A stretch of DNA of 64,000 nt from Sessilibacter corallicola (GCF_021290925.1 NZ_JAJSLX010000003.1:62001-126000); one strand, 5' to 3'; positions 1 to 9,574 are shown, numbered from the stretch's first letter. A program made the numbers and translations. The notes: generated by a model from the sequence alone, not told the origin.

Positions 1-1
1 A

Positions 2-355
2 TCGCCAACTGCTGAGTCTTCTCAGTTATTCGGAGTCATCGCAAATTTCAAAGTATTAATACAAGAGTCGTCTAATAATCCTGGATTAGAAGAGTTAAAG
101 AACCTGTACCACAATCGAAATAGCGTTGTTCGTGTATTGGTGGATTTTAGCGAACTACTGACTCAGGAAGTACTGGAGTATCAGTTGCCCGATCAAACTC
201 CTGACGCCAGTGCGCCGTTCGATAATATCATTGCTGTAGAATTATCGGATTCCCAAAATGAAACGTTTAAATTGACTTTGCAACAAATGGTTGGGTTTGT
301 TGATGAATTACGAGAGCTGATTGCTAGTCAACGAGCAATGTCAGTTGAGCAGTAA
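2..355 (+). CDS. C-terminal part of an unknown protein
   Basis: The reading frame is open from the window edge to a TAA at 353-355, so this is the last 117 residues of a gene that begins outside the window. It continues upstream of the internal TTG at 137, so that codon is not the likely start. The segment is acidic and soluble, with alternating hydrophobic and charged residues and a helical tail around VGFVDELRELIASQ. No membrane segment or catalytic motif is visible and I do not recognise the family. A bidirectional terminator follows at 460-490 and separates it from the convergent oxygenase gene. Confidence 0.7.
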   Translation, partial: SPTAESSQLFGVIANFKVLIQESSNNPGLEELKNLYHNRNSVVRVLVDFSELLTQEVLEYQLPDQTPDASAPFDNIIAVELSDSQNETFKLTLQQMVGFVDELRELIASQRAMSVEQ

Positions 356-459
356 ATTTTTCAGAAAAGTTAACAATAAAAATGATATTGCTATTTAGCG
401 AAGAGTATTTTTAAAAATACGTATAGTGATTTTTAATTGAAGTTATTTGTTTTGAAAAT

Positions 460-490
460 AAAAAAGGGCTTAATGAATAAGCCCTTTTTT
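460..490. terminator. Bidirectional intrinsic terminator
   Basis: A perfect stem pairs AAAAAAGGGCTTA with TAAGCCCTTTTTT around a five-base loop. It has a T-run on the plus strand and an A-run on the left, so it can serve both convergent genes. Confidence 0.85.
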
Positions 491-518
491 ATTGCATAAG
501 ATTAGATTGAGACCTAAT

Positions 519-1316
519 TTAAAGGTGTTTTTCAAATCCTAGCTTTCTTTTTACTTTATCGACGAAAGAGAATTCGAATTTTAATTCGTCTCTTTTACCA
601 TCTTCGTCCAAAAATTGAGTGCTGTGAGCTTTAGATGCCTGATCTCCCTGGGCTGATGTGTAGTAATAAAGCGCTAGAGAAATGCGAGAACGATCTTCAG
701 GGCAGTTCAGTGGAACTGGGTGCCCATGAAAGCTAGTTGAAGTGGTACTAAAAATTGCCATTCGATTGAACACAGGCAAAATTTTCTTTTGGCAAGCACA
801 TTTTTTTTCATCCCAAAGCTCAAAATGACCGCCGTACTCTTCTTTCCAATTTTTGTTTAAATAAATAAGTACGTTTATTCGTCTTACCACATTCATGTGA
901 CTGTGCTTGTTGAAGTCAACATGAACGCCAAGCTTTCCGCCTTTCGGGATTTTATGCAAGCCTGCGCCTGATAAGTACGGATCGGGTATTAACCCTTCAA
1001 TACCGGTTAAGTTTTCTAAGAAACGTAAAAAAGGCGCTGAATTTAGGTTGTGAATGAACGCTCTAGTAATAGGCTGCAAGTTGATGTCTTGATTCATCTG
1101 CAGCTTTTTCTCGTATTTTGATTCAAATTCGAGCCACTGCTTTTCACCTTCTTCAAATTCATCAATCACTGCATCCAGCAATTCAGGTGAAAAAAGATTA
1201 TCGTACACTCCGTGTGCAAAAGGCGCTGCGTTTTTATAATCCTCGGCTCTTGAGGACGCAAGTTCATTCAATGCGTCAATTGGAAGCATTTCATTGTGGT
1301 TCATCGTCGCTAGCAT
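519..1316 (-). CDS. 2-oxoglutarate/Fe(II)-dependent oxygenase
   Basis: A 265-residue protein of the prolyl-4-hydroxylase-like 2OG-Fe(II) oxygenase superfamily. These enzymes couple oxidation of 2-oxoglutarate to hydroxylation of a substrate. The metal triad is visible as H132-x-D134 (GVHVDFNKH) and a distal His in the SFHGHP segment (H197). It is followed about 12 residues later by RSRISLALYY, whose Arg would bind the 2OG carboxylate. The N-terminal 35 residues precede the first core strand. There is no signal peptide or membrane segment. It is transcribed alone towards the terminator at 460-490. The substrate cannot be read from sequence; small-molecule and protein hydroxylases both share this fold. 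Confidence 0.82.
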   Translation of the reverse strand: MLATMNHNEMLPIDALNELASSRAEDYKNAAPFAHGVYDNLFSPELLDAVIDEFEEGEKQWLEFESKYEKKLQMNQDINLQPITRAFIHNLNSAPFLRFLENLTGIEGLIPDPYLSGAGLHKIPKGGKLGVHVDFNKHSHMNVVRRINVLIYLNKNWKEEYGGHFELWDEKKCACQKKILPVFNRMAIFSTTSTSFHGHPVPLNCPEDRSRISLALYYYTSAQGDQASKAHSTQFLDEDGKRDELKFEFSFVDKVKRKLGFEKHL

Positions 1317-1788
1317 TGAGAAATTCTCCCTATAAACAATGCATCAAAAACCATCGTGTTCAAATTTTTATTGGAACAAGTGCTCAATAGAAACCGTCAG
1401 CCTCAATCAGAGGAATAAATATTTCTAATAGCAAGTAAAGGTGTTGGATAAAGATTGCGTATGTTTACCCTGAACAGGTATGTGACTGAATCGTCATATA
1501 TAACTTGACGAAGTTAACAATAGCAACTTGACGCTTATCATACTCGTTTAGTACTGAGAGTCAAAATTTATACGAGTAAAATTTACAGTTACCTATTTGT
1601 GATTTGATTTTTACCAATAATTCAAATTAAAAGTCGCTGGTTTTTTATGAATCAGCCTTTCAAATGCAAAAAATTTCAAAAATAGAATATTAAATTATTA
1701 TTTTTATACCCTTTCATTGTTCGAGCAAAAACATCAGTTGTTGCTTTTTTAGCTTTTATTTATGGTTTAAACGTTAACAAAAAATAAC
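1317..1788. other. AT-rich intergenic stretch
   Basis: This is the presumed promoter side of the oxygenase gene. I see no convincing ORF, RNA gene or long repeat, only AT-rich DNA. Confidence 0.5.
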
Positions 1789-1826
1789 AAAAAAGCCCCG
1801 GTAAATTAATTACCGGGGCTTTTTTG
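1789..1826 (-). terminator. Intrinsic terminator after the RND operon
   Basis: A long GC-rich stem (AAAAAAGCCCCGGTAA paired with TTACCGGGGCTTTTTT) lies just downstream of the RND permease stop. It has T-runs in both orientations, so it can end the minus-strand efflux operon. Confidence 0.88.
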
Positions 1827-1859
1827 CGCTTAGTTTAAGGTTTTAAACAGTGTACTTTT

Positions 1860-4800
1860 TTATAACTCCGAAACCGGCGCGTTAGATTTTGTTATTAAAT
1901 TTTTATTTCTGTAAATTATTTTTTGAATTACCAAAAAGAAGATTGGTGTAAAGAATAATCCAAAGAAGGTAACGCCGATCATTCCAAAAAATACAGTAAT
2001 GCCTAAAGCCTGTCGTATTTCTGCGCCTGCACCACTGGCTAGCATTAATGGTAATACGCCAAAAATAAACGCAAACGAAGTCATAATGATTGGGCGCAAT
2101 CTTAGGCGGCAAGCTTCTAGTGCAGATTCATAAATGGATTTACCAGACTCAAATTGCTCCTTTGCAAATTCCACAATTAAAATTGCGTTTTTCGCAGCAA
2201 GGGCGACTAAAACAAAGAGTCCGATTTGCGTGAATATATTTACTTCCGAATCCATCAATATAATGCCCATCACTGCACTCAATAAACACATTGGAACAAT
2301 AAGTATGATCACAAATGGAAGGCTTAAGCTTTCGTATTGAGCTGCCAGCACCAAAAAGATGAGTAAGACAATTAATGCCATAATTGGTAGCAAACTGCCG
2401 GATGCATTAACTTGCTGATACGATATTTCCGTCCAGTTAAAGGTCATACCGGGGGGTAAAACCTCGGCGGCAATTTCTTCCATTGCGGCAATCGCTTCAC
2501 CGGAACTGTAACCAGGCGCTGGCTTACCGTTAATATCTGAACTTGGATATCCGTTGTAACGCTGTACCGTATTCGCGCCATAGCTGGGTTTTAATTCAAC
2601 AACTGCGCTGATCGGAACCATATCTCCCTGGCTGTTTCGTGTTTCTAACACTAAGGCATCTTCAGGTTGTGAACGATATTGCTGATCCGCTTGCACCATT
2701 ACTCGATAGGTTCTACCAAACTGATTAAAGTCGTTTACGTAAAAAGAACCCAAATAGGTTTGTAACGTTAAAAACAAATCTTGCAGGTTGATTCCCATGC
2801 GTTTTGCTTTTTCACGATCAACGTCGGCTAAGATTTGCGGTGCGTTAATTTCGTAGTTGGTAAATCCAGCGACTATTTCAGGGCGTTGGTAGGTTTTCGC
2901 AATAAATTCGCGCGTAATTTGGTACAGGTTATCGGAACCGGTGTCGAGTCGATCCTCAATCTGCATTTTAAAGCCACCTGCCGGGCCGAAGCCTCGAATT
3001 GGTGGGGCGTTAACTACGAAAATAAAAGCGCCTTCGATTGCAGAAAGCTTTTGGTTGAGTATGCCGGCGAGTTTCGGTCCAGACAGTTTCTCTCCGCGTT
3101 GTGCGAACGAATCGAGCGGTAAAAATACCACGCCGCTGTTTGATGTGCGGGTAAATCCATTGACCGACAAACCTGGGAATTGAACGACGTTTTTGACACC
3201 CGCGGTTTCACCAGCAATTTCACCAATTTGGCGAATGACCGATTCAGTGCGTTCAATCGACGCACCCGGCGGCAAAGCAACAACCGTTACCAAATAACCT
3301 TTGTCTTGTTCGGGAACAAATCCTTGCGGCGCTTTGGAAAAACCAAATCCGGCTAAAGTAACGAGTCCGGCGTATAACACCAGCATAATACTACTGACCC
3401 TAAAGGCGCGTTTGATAACACCGAGGTAGCCGTTGGTTGATTTCTCAAAGAATCGATTGAAAGGGCGGAAGAACCAACCTAAACCCGCGTTGATGATACG
3501 CTGAATAAGATCCGGTTTATTTCGGTGATCCGTTAAAATAAGCGCACAAAGGGCGGGCGAAAGAGTGAGAGAGTTGATGCCTGATAATACCGCCGCAAAA
3601 GCAATAGTGAGAGCAAACTGCTGATAGAAGGCACCATTAAATCCGCCAACCAATGCCGGTGGAACAAATACCGCGCAAAGTACGAGTGAGATGGCGATGA
3701 TTGGGCCTGCTACTTCATCCATGGAGCGATGAGCAGCCTGCTTGGGTGTTAATCCTTCACTGATACCCCGTTCGACATTTTCGACGACCACAATCGCATC
3801 GTCGACCACGATTCCCACGGCAAGGACTAACCCCAATAAAGTGAGTGTGTTGATCGAAAAGCCAAAACCGTAAAGCGCGGCCATGGTGCCAATAATAGAT
3901 ACTGGTACCGCAATAATTGGAATTAATGCCGCTCTCCAAGTTTGTAAAAACAGCAAGACGACAATCACTACCAGAAGCGTTGCTTCGAGCAGGGTGTTGA
4001 TTACCGACTTAATCGAGTCTTTCACGAAAATGGTGGGGTCATAAACGATCGAATAATCCAGTCCTTCTGGGAATCGCGTTTTTAACTCAGCCATTGTTGA
4101 GCGAACACTGCTGGCCAGTTCCAATGCATTAGCACCGGGAAGCAGGAATATCGGCAGTGCAACTGCGGATTTATTATCCAGTAAGCTTCTCAATGCGTAT
4201 TCGCTGCCGCCGAGTTCCACACGGGCAACGTCTCTCAGATAGGTGATTTCGCCGTTATTGGCGACTTTAACGATCACTTGCTCGAACTGTTGTTCAGATT
4301 CCAAACGCCCGAGAGAATTAATCGCAAGCTGGAACTGCGCCGAGGAATCCATGGGTGAGGCTCCAACGGAACCTGCAGCAACTTGAATATTTTGCTCTTG
4401 TAGAGCGGCAATAACATCACCGACGACCAAGTTTCGCGATGCCATTTGGTGAGGGTTGAGCCATATTCGCATCGCGTAATCGCCTGTACCGAACAAGCGA
4501 ACGTCTCCGGCGCCGGGCAAACGCAGTAAATTATCTCGCACTTGAATACGAGCAAAGTTACTTAAGTAGAGGCTGTCATAGCGGCCTTCTGGTGAAAACA
4601 AATGCACAACCAAGGTTAAATCCGGAGAACTCTTACGAGCAGTCACGCCTAAGGCGCGAACTTCTGCAGGCAATCTTGGTAAAGCCTGGGCAATTCGGTT
4701 TTGAACTTGTACCTGAGCGCGGTCGATGTCTTCGCCTAAATCAAAAACCACAGAAATCTGTAAGGTTCCGTCTTGCTGTGCTTTTGAATCGATGTAGGTT

Positions 4801-5030
4801 AAACCTTCGATGCCACTTAACTCTTGTTCAATAGGCGCGGCCACAGTATCGGAAATAACATCTGGATTAGCGCCGGGATAGCGTGCAGAAACAACGATGG
4901 TCGGCGGGCTTACCTCGGGATACTCTGAGATAGGCAGCTCAAAAATAGATATGACACCCGCAAGAAAAATGAGTATCGATAACACGCCGGCGAAAATAGG
5001 GCGGTTAATAAAAAAATGAGTAAAATTCAT
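1860..5030 (-). CDS. RND multidrug efflux permease (MexF/OqxB-like)
   Basis: A 1056-residue inner-membrane proton/drug antiporter of the hydrophobe/amphiphile efflux (HAE1) family; full family length is about 1030-1060. The N-terminus MNFTHFFINRPIFAGVL is the typical first transmembrane helix, followed by the ELPISEYPEV porter-domain start. TM4 carries the proton-relay Asp pair D410-D411 (GIVVDDAIVVVENVER), and a Lys lies in the AAKNAILIVEFAKE helix of the second half. Two large periplasmic loops repeat the porter fold. Overall wording is closest to the MexF/OqxB branch. The adaptor gene lies 208 bp upstream on the same strand. No outer-membrane TolC/OprM-type gene is present here, so the partner must come from elsewhere. 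The substrate is unknown. Confidence 0.93.
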   Translation of the reverse strand: MNFTHFFINRPIFAGVLSILIFLAGVISIFELPISEYPEVSPPTIVVSARYPGANPDVISDTVAAPIEQELSGIEGLTYIDSKAQQDGTLQISVVFDLGEDIDRAQVQVQNRIAQALPRLPAEVRALGVTARKSSPDLTLVVHLFSPEGRYDSLYLSNFARIQVRDNLLRLPGAGDVRLFGTGDYAMRIWLNPHQMASRNLVVGDVIAALQEQNIQVAAGSVGASPMDSSAQFQLAINSLGRLESEQQFEQVIVKVANNGEITYLRDVARVELGGSEYALRSLLDNKSAVALPIFLLPGANALELASSVRSTMAELKTRFPEGLDYSIVYDPTIFVKDSIKSVINTLLEATLLVVIVVLLFLQTWRAALIPIIAVPVSIIGTMAALYGFGFSINTLTLLGLVLAVGIVVDDAIVVVENVERGISEGLTPKQAAHRSMDEVAGPIIAISLVLCAVFVPPALVGGFNGAFYQQFALTIAFAAVLSGINSLTLSPALCALILTDHRNKPDLIQRIINAGLGWFFRPFNRFFEKSTNGYLGVIKRAFRVSSIMLVLYAGLVTLAGFGFSKAPQGFVPEQDKGYLVTVVALPPGASIERTESVIRQIGEIAGETAGVKNVVQFPGLSVNGFTRTSNSGVVFLPLDSFAQRGEKLSGPKLAGILNQKLSAIEGAFIFVVNAPPIRGFGPAGGFKMQIEDRLDTGSDNLYQITREFIAKTYQRPEIVAGFTNYEINAPQILADVDREKAKRMGINLQDLFLTLQTYLGSFYVNDFNQFGRTYRVMVQADQQYRSQPEDALVLETRNSQGDMVPISAVVELKPSYGANTVQRYNGYPSSDINGKPAPGYSSGEAIAAMEEIAAEVLPPGMTFNWTEISYQQVNASGSLLPIMALIVLLIFLVLAAQYESLSLPFVIILIVPMCLLSAVMGIILMDSEVNIFTQIGLFVLVALAAKNAILIVEFAKEQFESGKSIYESALEACRLRLRPIIMTSFAFIFGVLPLMLASGAGAEIRQALGITVFFGMIGVTFFGLFFTPIFFLVIQKIIYRNKNLITKSNAPVSEL

Positions 5031-5180
5031 AATGTTCGCTAAATTAATTTAGGCCCATCGTTTATCAATTTATCCGTTAATAATGAGTAAACGAAAATCA
5101 GTAAACGAATGTTGGGTTAGAAAAATAATTGCTTGGAATGCTAAAACTATTTAATTAACGCGCTAAACGTTTTTAACAAC

Positions 5181-5200
5181 CAACGATAAGTGCATCGTTG
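5181..5200 (-). repeat. Hairpin between adaptor and permease genes
   Basis: A perfect inverted repeat CAACGAT-N6-ATCGTTG sits in the 208-bp gap between the two efflux genes. It has no T-run, so it looks more like an mRNA-processing or stability hairpin than a terminator. Confidence 0.4.
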
Positions 5201-5238
5201 ATTGTTTTAGAGTCCAAGCAATTTTTAACGTTTTTGAA

Positions 5239-6435
5239 TTAAAGCTGTGCGGTATTTTTTACGAGAGAGTCGGTTGCTTGTTCCGTAATTTCTTGGGGCG
5301 ACACTGCCATTCCAGGGCGTATTTTTAAACCACCGCCAATAACAACGGCATCACCAACGGTTAATCCCGATTTAATGATTCGTTTGCCGTTATACAAGCC
5401 GCCAAGTTCAACCGGTCGATATTCTGTGGTGTTTTGCTCATTAACGATCAGCACGTATTTTTTACTTTGGTCTGTGGCAATGGCTGAGTCATCAATAAGC
5501 ACCGCTTCGTATTGATCACTGATCTGCATTTTTACCCGTGCAACCATGCCTGGTAAAAACAGACCACGATCATTTTCTACCGTTGCTCGAATTCTAATGG
5601 TGCCAGATTCAGGATTAACCTGGTTGTCGACAAAATTTAAATCGGCGTTAAACGGAAATTGACTCGCGCCCGATAAACCCACTTGGATACTTGTACTTTG
5701 ACTGGTACTGTTTTCCAACTCACTCACGTAATTGATGTAGCTTTTTTCGTCGGCGTCGAACACAACGTACATAGGATTTCGAGAAACTATGGTTGTTAAA
5801 ACCGTGGTGCCGCTGTTAACGAAATTTCCTTCCGTAATAAATGCCCGAGAAATTTTTCCTGAAATTGGAGCAATAATCCGTGTGTAATCCAAATTTAATT
5901 GCGATTCATCACGAAAAGCCTGAGCTTCTTGGTGGCTCGCTTTAGTGATTTGTACACGCGTGGCATTTTGGTCGTGAATTTCTTGAGAGATGGCGTTTGT
6001 CGCAAGTAATTTTTCACTGCGTTTTAATTCTGTTACAGCAAGGTCGTATTCTGCTTTTGTACTGATGACTGTCGCTTGGGCTCGGTTTAATGCAATTTGA
6101 AAAGGACGAGGATCTATTTGAAATAACAAATCACCTTTATTAACCAGGCTTCCTTCTTCGAAAAATACATTATCAATATAACCGTTGACTCGTGGTCTTA
6201 GGTTTACCGTATCAATAGCGCGAAACTCGCCGGTAAAAACCGCTGAGTCAGATACTGGCGTGAGTTCAATTGTGTCCACTCGAACCGGTGGTGGCGGTGG
6301 GGTGGATGGTGCTGATTGGCTATTGGCGTCACTACAGGCATTTAGTACTAAAAAGAATACAGCTACAACCGCTGAACGAACCGCTGTTCTTATCAAGCGT
6401 ATACGAACTTCAGGTAATTTAGCCTGAATAAACAT
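5239..6435 (-). CDS. RND efflux periplasmic adaptor (membrane fusion protein)
   Basis: A 398-residue MexE/OqxA/AcrA-type adaptor that would bridge the RND permease and an outer-membrane channel. A hydrophobic leader (about residues 20-31) ends in the lipobox LNAC with Cys34, so it is predicted to be a lipoprotein. A Pro-rich linker follows. Next are the half-lipoyl motif (GYIDNVFFEEGSLVNKGDLL), an alpha-helical hairpin, the second lipoyl half (APISGKISRAFITEGNFVN) and beta-barrel/membrane-proximal domains. The ATG has an AAGGAA ribosome site 6-7 nt upstream. It is first in a two-gene operon with the permease and is divergent from a TetR regulator, a classical local-repressor arrangement. Confidence 0.92.
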   Translation of the reverse strand: MFIQAKLPEVRIRLIRTAVRSAVVAVFFLVLNACSDANSQSAPSTPPPPPVRVDTIELTPVSDSAVFTGEFRAIDTVNLRPRVNGYIDNVFFEEGSLVNKGDLLFQIDPRPFQIALNRAQATVISTKAEYDLAVTELKRSEKLLATNAISQEIHDQNATRVQITKASHQEAQAFRDESQLNLDYTRIIAPISGKISRAFITEGNFVNSGTTVLTTIVSRNPMYVVFDADEKSYINYVSELENSTSQSTSIQVGLSGASQFPFNADLNFVDNQVNPESGTIRIRATVENDRGLFLPGMVARVKMQISDQYEAVLIDDSAIATDQSKKYVLIVNEQNTTEYRPVELGGLYNGKRIIKSGLTVGDAVVIGGGLKIRPGMAVSPQEITEQATDSLVKNTAQL

Positions 6436-6881
6436 AACGAATTCCTTGAATTAAAATTAGGTTAACTAATTTCTAGAATAAATATTGGATTTTATGATCA
6501 ATGTACAAGCAGCAATGGCTCTTTTAGATGAGCGCCCATATGCTGAAGAGGTTTTTGCTTAACAAGAAAGCAAAGTTTTGACGTTTTTGTAATGTAATTA
6601 ACTTGGTCTATTTATAGGTAGGCTACAGCCAGCGATAAAGAATCTGGATAGCGTATAATATAAGTAGTAATGAACGACCAAGTACATTATCTGTTTATGA
6701 TGTCTATTTTATGAAGTTAGCTTGAGAGAATAGTCAGCAAGCTTAGCTATACACTCAACTATCACTCTTAGCTACTACTAAACAACGTCGACGAACACGA
6801 TGTTTATCATTTAATACTGAGTCTTGTAAAAATCTTGCTACATAGACTGCTATTTAATGTTACCATTCAGTAACTTTCTCT
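6436..6881. promoter_or_regulatory. Divergent regulatory region, efflux operon / tetR
   Basis: A 446-bp non-coding segment between divergent genes that must contain both promoters. The clearest element is GTTAC-N6-GTAAC at 6859-6874, 7 bp before the upstream candidate start of the regulator. This 16-bp dyad is a candidate TetR operator. I see no gene in the rest. Confidence 0.4.
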
Positions 6882-7532
6882 ATGTTACCGGCCAGTCACA
6901 AGTTTAGTCAACTTAAATTTATGCCTAGAAATCCAAAAGACCACTGCCAACCAGGCAGCAAACCCAAAGTGAAAGACCGTATATTTGATGCGGCTTCTGA
7001 CTTGTTCTACAAGAAAGGAATCTATTGCGTCGGAATTGATGCGATTGTTTCAGAAGCTGAAACCAACAAAATGAGTTTGTATCGGAATTTTGAATCCAAA
7101 GATGAGCTCGTTACGGAATACATCAAATCCCAAAACAATGTCCATAAAGAGAAATGGGACAACATTGTTAATGAACATCAGGATTCCCCGGTCGAAGCGA
7201 TAATCGCTATTTTTCACGAGATTCAAACCAAGAAAACCGATTCTTGTAACGGTTGTCCTACTGCGAACGTGGCCATTGAATTACGAGGTCACAATCATCC
7301 AGCGCTTTCATTAATATTCGAATCGCGAGGAGATGTGCTCCAACGTTTTATTGATTTATCCCAAGCTGCAGGGGCTAAAAACCCCAGTCAACTTGCAGAT
7401 ACTTTGGTTTTACTGTTCGAAGGTTGTGTCATGACAAAGGTGACTTTTCCGGATCAGTCATGGCCGGGAAATAATATCACTGATATTGTGAAAAATATTC
7501 TTAAGTCAGAACTGGGTTCAGATTGTTTTTAA
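6882..7532 (+). CDS. TetR/AcrR-family transcriptional regulator
   Basis: A protein of up to 216 residues with a TetR DNA-binding domain at about 28-78 (KDRIFDAASDLFYKKG, then a helix-turn-helix ending MSLYRNFESKDELV). The C-terminal helical ligand domain contains a conserved-looking NGCPTANVAIEL stretch, as in regulators of the YxaF/LmrA-like group. Neither the ATG at 6882 nor the in-frame ATG at 6921 has a good ribosome site, so the start is uncertain. The later ATG (203 residues) also retains the whole domain. Divergent placement next to the RND operon suggests it represses that pump; the inducing ligand cannot be told. Confidence 0.85.
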   Translation: MLPASHKFSQLKFMPRNPKDHCQPGSKPKVKDRIFDAASDLFYKKGIYCVGIDAIVSEAETNKMSLYRNFESKDELVTEYIKSQNNVHKEKWDNIVNEHQDSPVEAIIAIFHEIQTKKTDSCNGCPTANVAIELRGHNHPALSLIFESRGDVLQRFIDLSQAAGAKNPSQLADTLVLLFEGCVMTKVTFPDQSWPGNNITDIVKNILKSELGSDCF

Positions 7533-7570
7533 GTGAATTTTATTATTTTGAATTAATAATATTTAAAATT

Positions 7571-8434
7571 TTAGAACAACCATTTTTTTAACTCAGACAA
7601 ATTACCAATCATTAATTGCTGCGCTTGCGGCAGTGCTTCTACTTTATTCGGGTCTAATTGGAATAATTTTAAAATATAATTCACTAATGCGGCCCGTGAA
7701 TTAATAATCAACGCATTGCGTTTCATGCCGTAGTCTTCGGCAATAATTTTTCTTTGGGCTTTATTTAATCTCGTGTCAGGAATAATTTTTATTCTGGCAG
7801 GTGTATGCCAGAGTTTGTCTTTGTTGGAGTCAATTAAGGCCTCGTCATAAATTTCAATTTCTCCTCTAAACCGGCTCAAGACAAAATCTCTAAAATCGCG
7901 ATTTTTTTCGCAGTAGGCGCGCACGTGCCAGCGTTGTCCGGTGTTGATTAAACTGTGTGGCTCAATGATGCGATCTTCAATTTTGGGGTTGTTGAGCGAG
8001 ACGTAACCTAATTCTATTCGGCGTTTGTTTTTTATTGCTTGAATCAAGCCGCGTAAAATATCCGCTTTAATATGTCGAGTTGGCGGTTGTAACAATTCTA
8101 TGTTTTGTGAAATGACTTTATTGGTGTTGTCGAAGGGCAATAAATTGCCGCCTTTTTCTGATAATAAGGTTAGGTATTCGTCAACTGTTCCAAATGTAAA
8201 TTTTGGTTTGAACGTAACACCAGGAATGTAACCTTTCAAAGAGCTGTCATAAAATAAATTGCTTGGGGCAATTTGTTTGAGATAGTAGTTAATATCCTTT
8301 GACGCTTGCTGTCGCCCGATTCCAAAATATTGGCACAAATGATTGGTCGTAAGGCGTCCTTCCCACAAAACAATGATTTCAATGAGTTTGTAACGTAAAA
8401 CTTGGTCAAATGAATATGTCGTATTTTCATTCAT
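7571..8434 (-). CDS. WYL-domain transcriptional regulator
   Basis: A 287-residue regulator with an N-terminal winged helix-turn-helix (about 10-60; RYKLIEIIVLWEG then FGIGRQQASKDINYYL) and a central WYL ligand domain (EPHSLINTGQRWHVRAYC, then RDFVLSRFRG). A C-terminal WCX-like extension follows. WYL proteins sense nucleic-acid or nucleotide ligands and often control defence or DNA-damage genes. I place the start at the ATG at 8434. A longer frame from a TTG at 8467 would put the start inside a strong inverted repeat at 8449-8482, which is better read as its operator. It is divergent from yfbR. No defence genes adjoin it. Confidence 0.85.
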   Translation of the reverse strand: MNENTTYSFDQVLRYKLIEIIVLWEGRLTTNHLCQYFGIGRQQASKDINYYLKQIAPSNLFYDSSLKGYIPGVTFKPKFTFGTVDEYLTLLSEKGGNLLPFDNTNKVISQNIELLQPPTRHIKADILRGLIQAIKNKRRIELGYVSLNNPKIEDRIIEPHSLINTGQRWHVRAYCEKNRDFRDFVLSRFRGEIEIYDEALIDSNKDKLWHTPARIKIIPDTRLNKAQRKIIAEDYGMKRNALIINSRAALVNYILKLFQLDPNKVEALPQAQQLMIGNLSELKKWLF

Positions 8435-8448
8435 ATAAGAATTGATTC

Positions 8449-8482
8449 CACAATATATAGGCGGCAATGTCTGTATATTGTG
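8449..8482. promoter_or_regulatory. Inverted-repeat operator in front of the WYL gene
   Basis: The two arms are CACAATATATAG and CTGTATATTGTG, 12 bases each with one mismatch and a 10-bp spacer. Centre-to-centre distance is 22 bp, about two helical turns. It begins 14 bp upstream of the WYL start, as expected for autorepression. Each arm also resembles an NrdR box core, which is an alternative reading. Confidence 0.6.
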
Positions 8483-8708
8483 TTTATTGTTGCGTTGGTT
8501 TACGAGGTATCCATCACATAATTTAAATATGAGCGTAAAAGCGATAGGTTTTTTTGATTTAGAATTTGAATGAACAAAATTATTGCCGCACTATAGCGTT
8601 TGCGCAATCAAATTAATCAAGATTATTTGATACATATTGTTTGGCTGAATTCTTGCTCATAAGAAATCGTAAGCTAATTACGAGAGTTTTTTTGACGGAG
8701 GTAACAGT

Positions 8709-9389
8709 GTGAGTGGTTTTTTTTCAACGATCAGCCGGCTTCGGTGGATACAACGCTGGAGTCTAAAACGGAATACACTCAAAGAGAATGTCATGGAGCA
8801 CAGCTGGGAAGTTGGTGTAATTGCTCACCTATTAGGCTGTATTAACAATAAATTGTTTAACGGTACGGTTAATCCTGACAGGTTATCTACTTTGGCTTTG
8901 TATCATGATTGCGCCGAAGCTATAACCGGTGATTTGCCGACACCTATTAAGTATTACTCTAGCGATATAGAGAAGGCATATAGAGCTATTGAGAAAGACG
9001 CGGAAAGTTCTTTGGTATCAATGCTACCGCAAGAGCTGCAGGAATCATTGCGCCCGTTTGTATGCGGTGGCAGTGGTGTTTCTGAAATCGAAAGAAAGCT
9101 TTTAAAAGCGGCAGATAATTTATCTGCTTATATAAAGGCAAAAGCAGAGCTTGCAAATGGTAATGCGGAATACATAAAAACGGTTAACGATCTGGAGCAT
9201 GATATTAAAAATCATGAAATGCCAGAAGTCGGTTACTTTATTTCTATGTTCATCCAAAAACCCGAAAGTGTTGATCTCTCGAAAGAGGATTACAGTATCG
9301 GCTACGACAATTTAGATGTTGCTGAGCTGGGTTTAGAATCCAATGGCGTTCACTATCGCGATATTATTCGCAAATTAAGAACGGCATAG
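8709..9389 (+). CDS. yfbR: 5'-deoxynucleotidase, YfbR family
   Basis: A 226-residue HD-domain phosphohydrolase aligned over its length with E. coli YfbR, which dephosphorylates deoxyribonucleoside 5'-monophosphates. Recognisable family segments are SRLRWIQRWSLKRNT, ENVMEHSWEVGVIAH (first metal His), ALYHDCAEAITGDLPTP (HD pair and TGDLPTP) and the KAADNLSAYIKAKAEL helix with the last metal Asp. GTG start at 8709 with a clear ACGGAGG ribosome site 6 nt upstream. It is monocistronic, divergent from the WYL regulator, and ends 138 bp before a bidirectional terminator. Confidence 0.9.
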   Translation: MSGFFSTISRLRWIQRWSLKRNTLKENVMEHSWEVGVIAHLLGCINNKLFNGTVNPDRLSTLALYHDCAEAITGDLPTPIKYYSSDIEKAYRAIEKDAESSLVSMLPQELQESLRPFVCGGSGVSEIERKLLKAADNLSAYIKAKAELANGNAEYIKTVNDLEHDIKNHEMPEVGYFISMFIQKPESVDLSKEDYSIGYDNLDVAELGLESNGVHYRDIIRKLRTA

Positions 9390-9526
9390 TCTTACAAAGT
9401 TTAGGGTTTTGTGTTGATTCTGTCTTGATGTTGGATAGAGTAATCTCAACCACAAGAGCAGGGCATTAACGGGTAAGTAAAAACCTAAACTTAACGTTCG
9501 AGAATTTTTTGATTGGTACAAAAACA

Positions 9527-9555
9527 AAAAGGGTGGCTTAAGCCACCCTTTTTTA
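9527..9555. terminator. Bidirectional intrinsic terminator
   Basis: The stem AAAAAGGGTGGCTT/AAGCCACCCTTTTT with almost no loop and flanking A- and T-runs lies between convergent yfbR and acnB. Confidence 0.88.
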
Positions 9556-9574
9556 ATCGGCTGAAACTTAGAAG

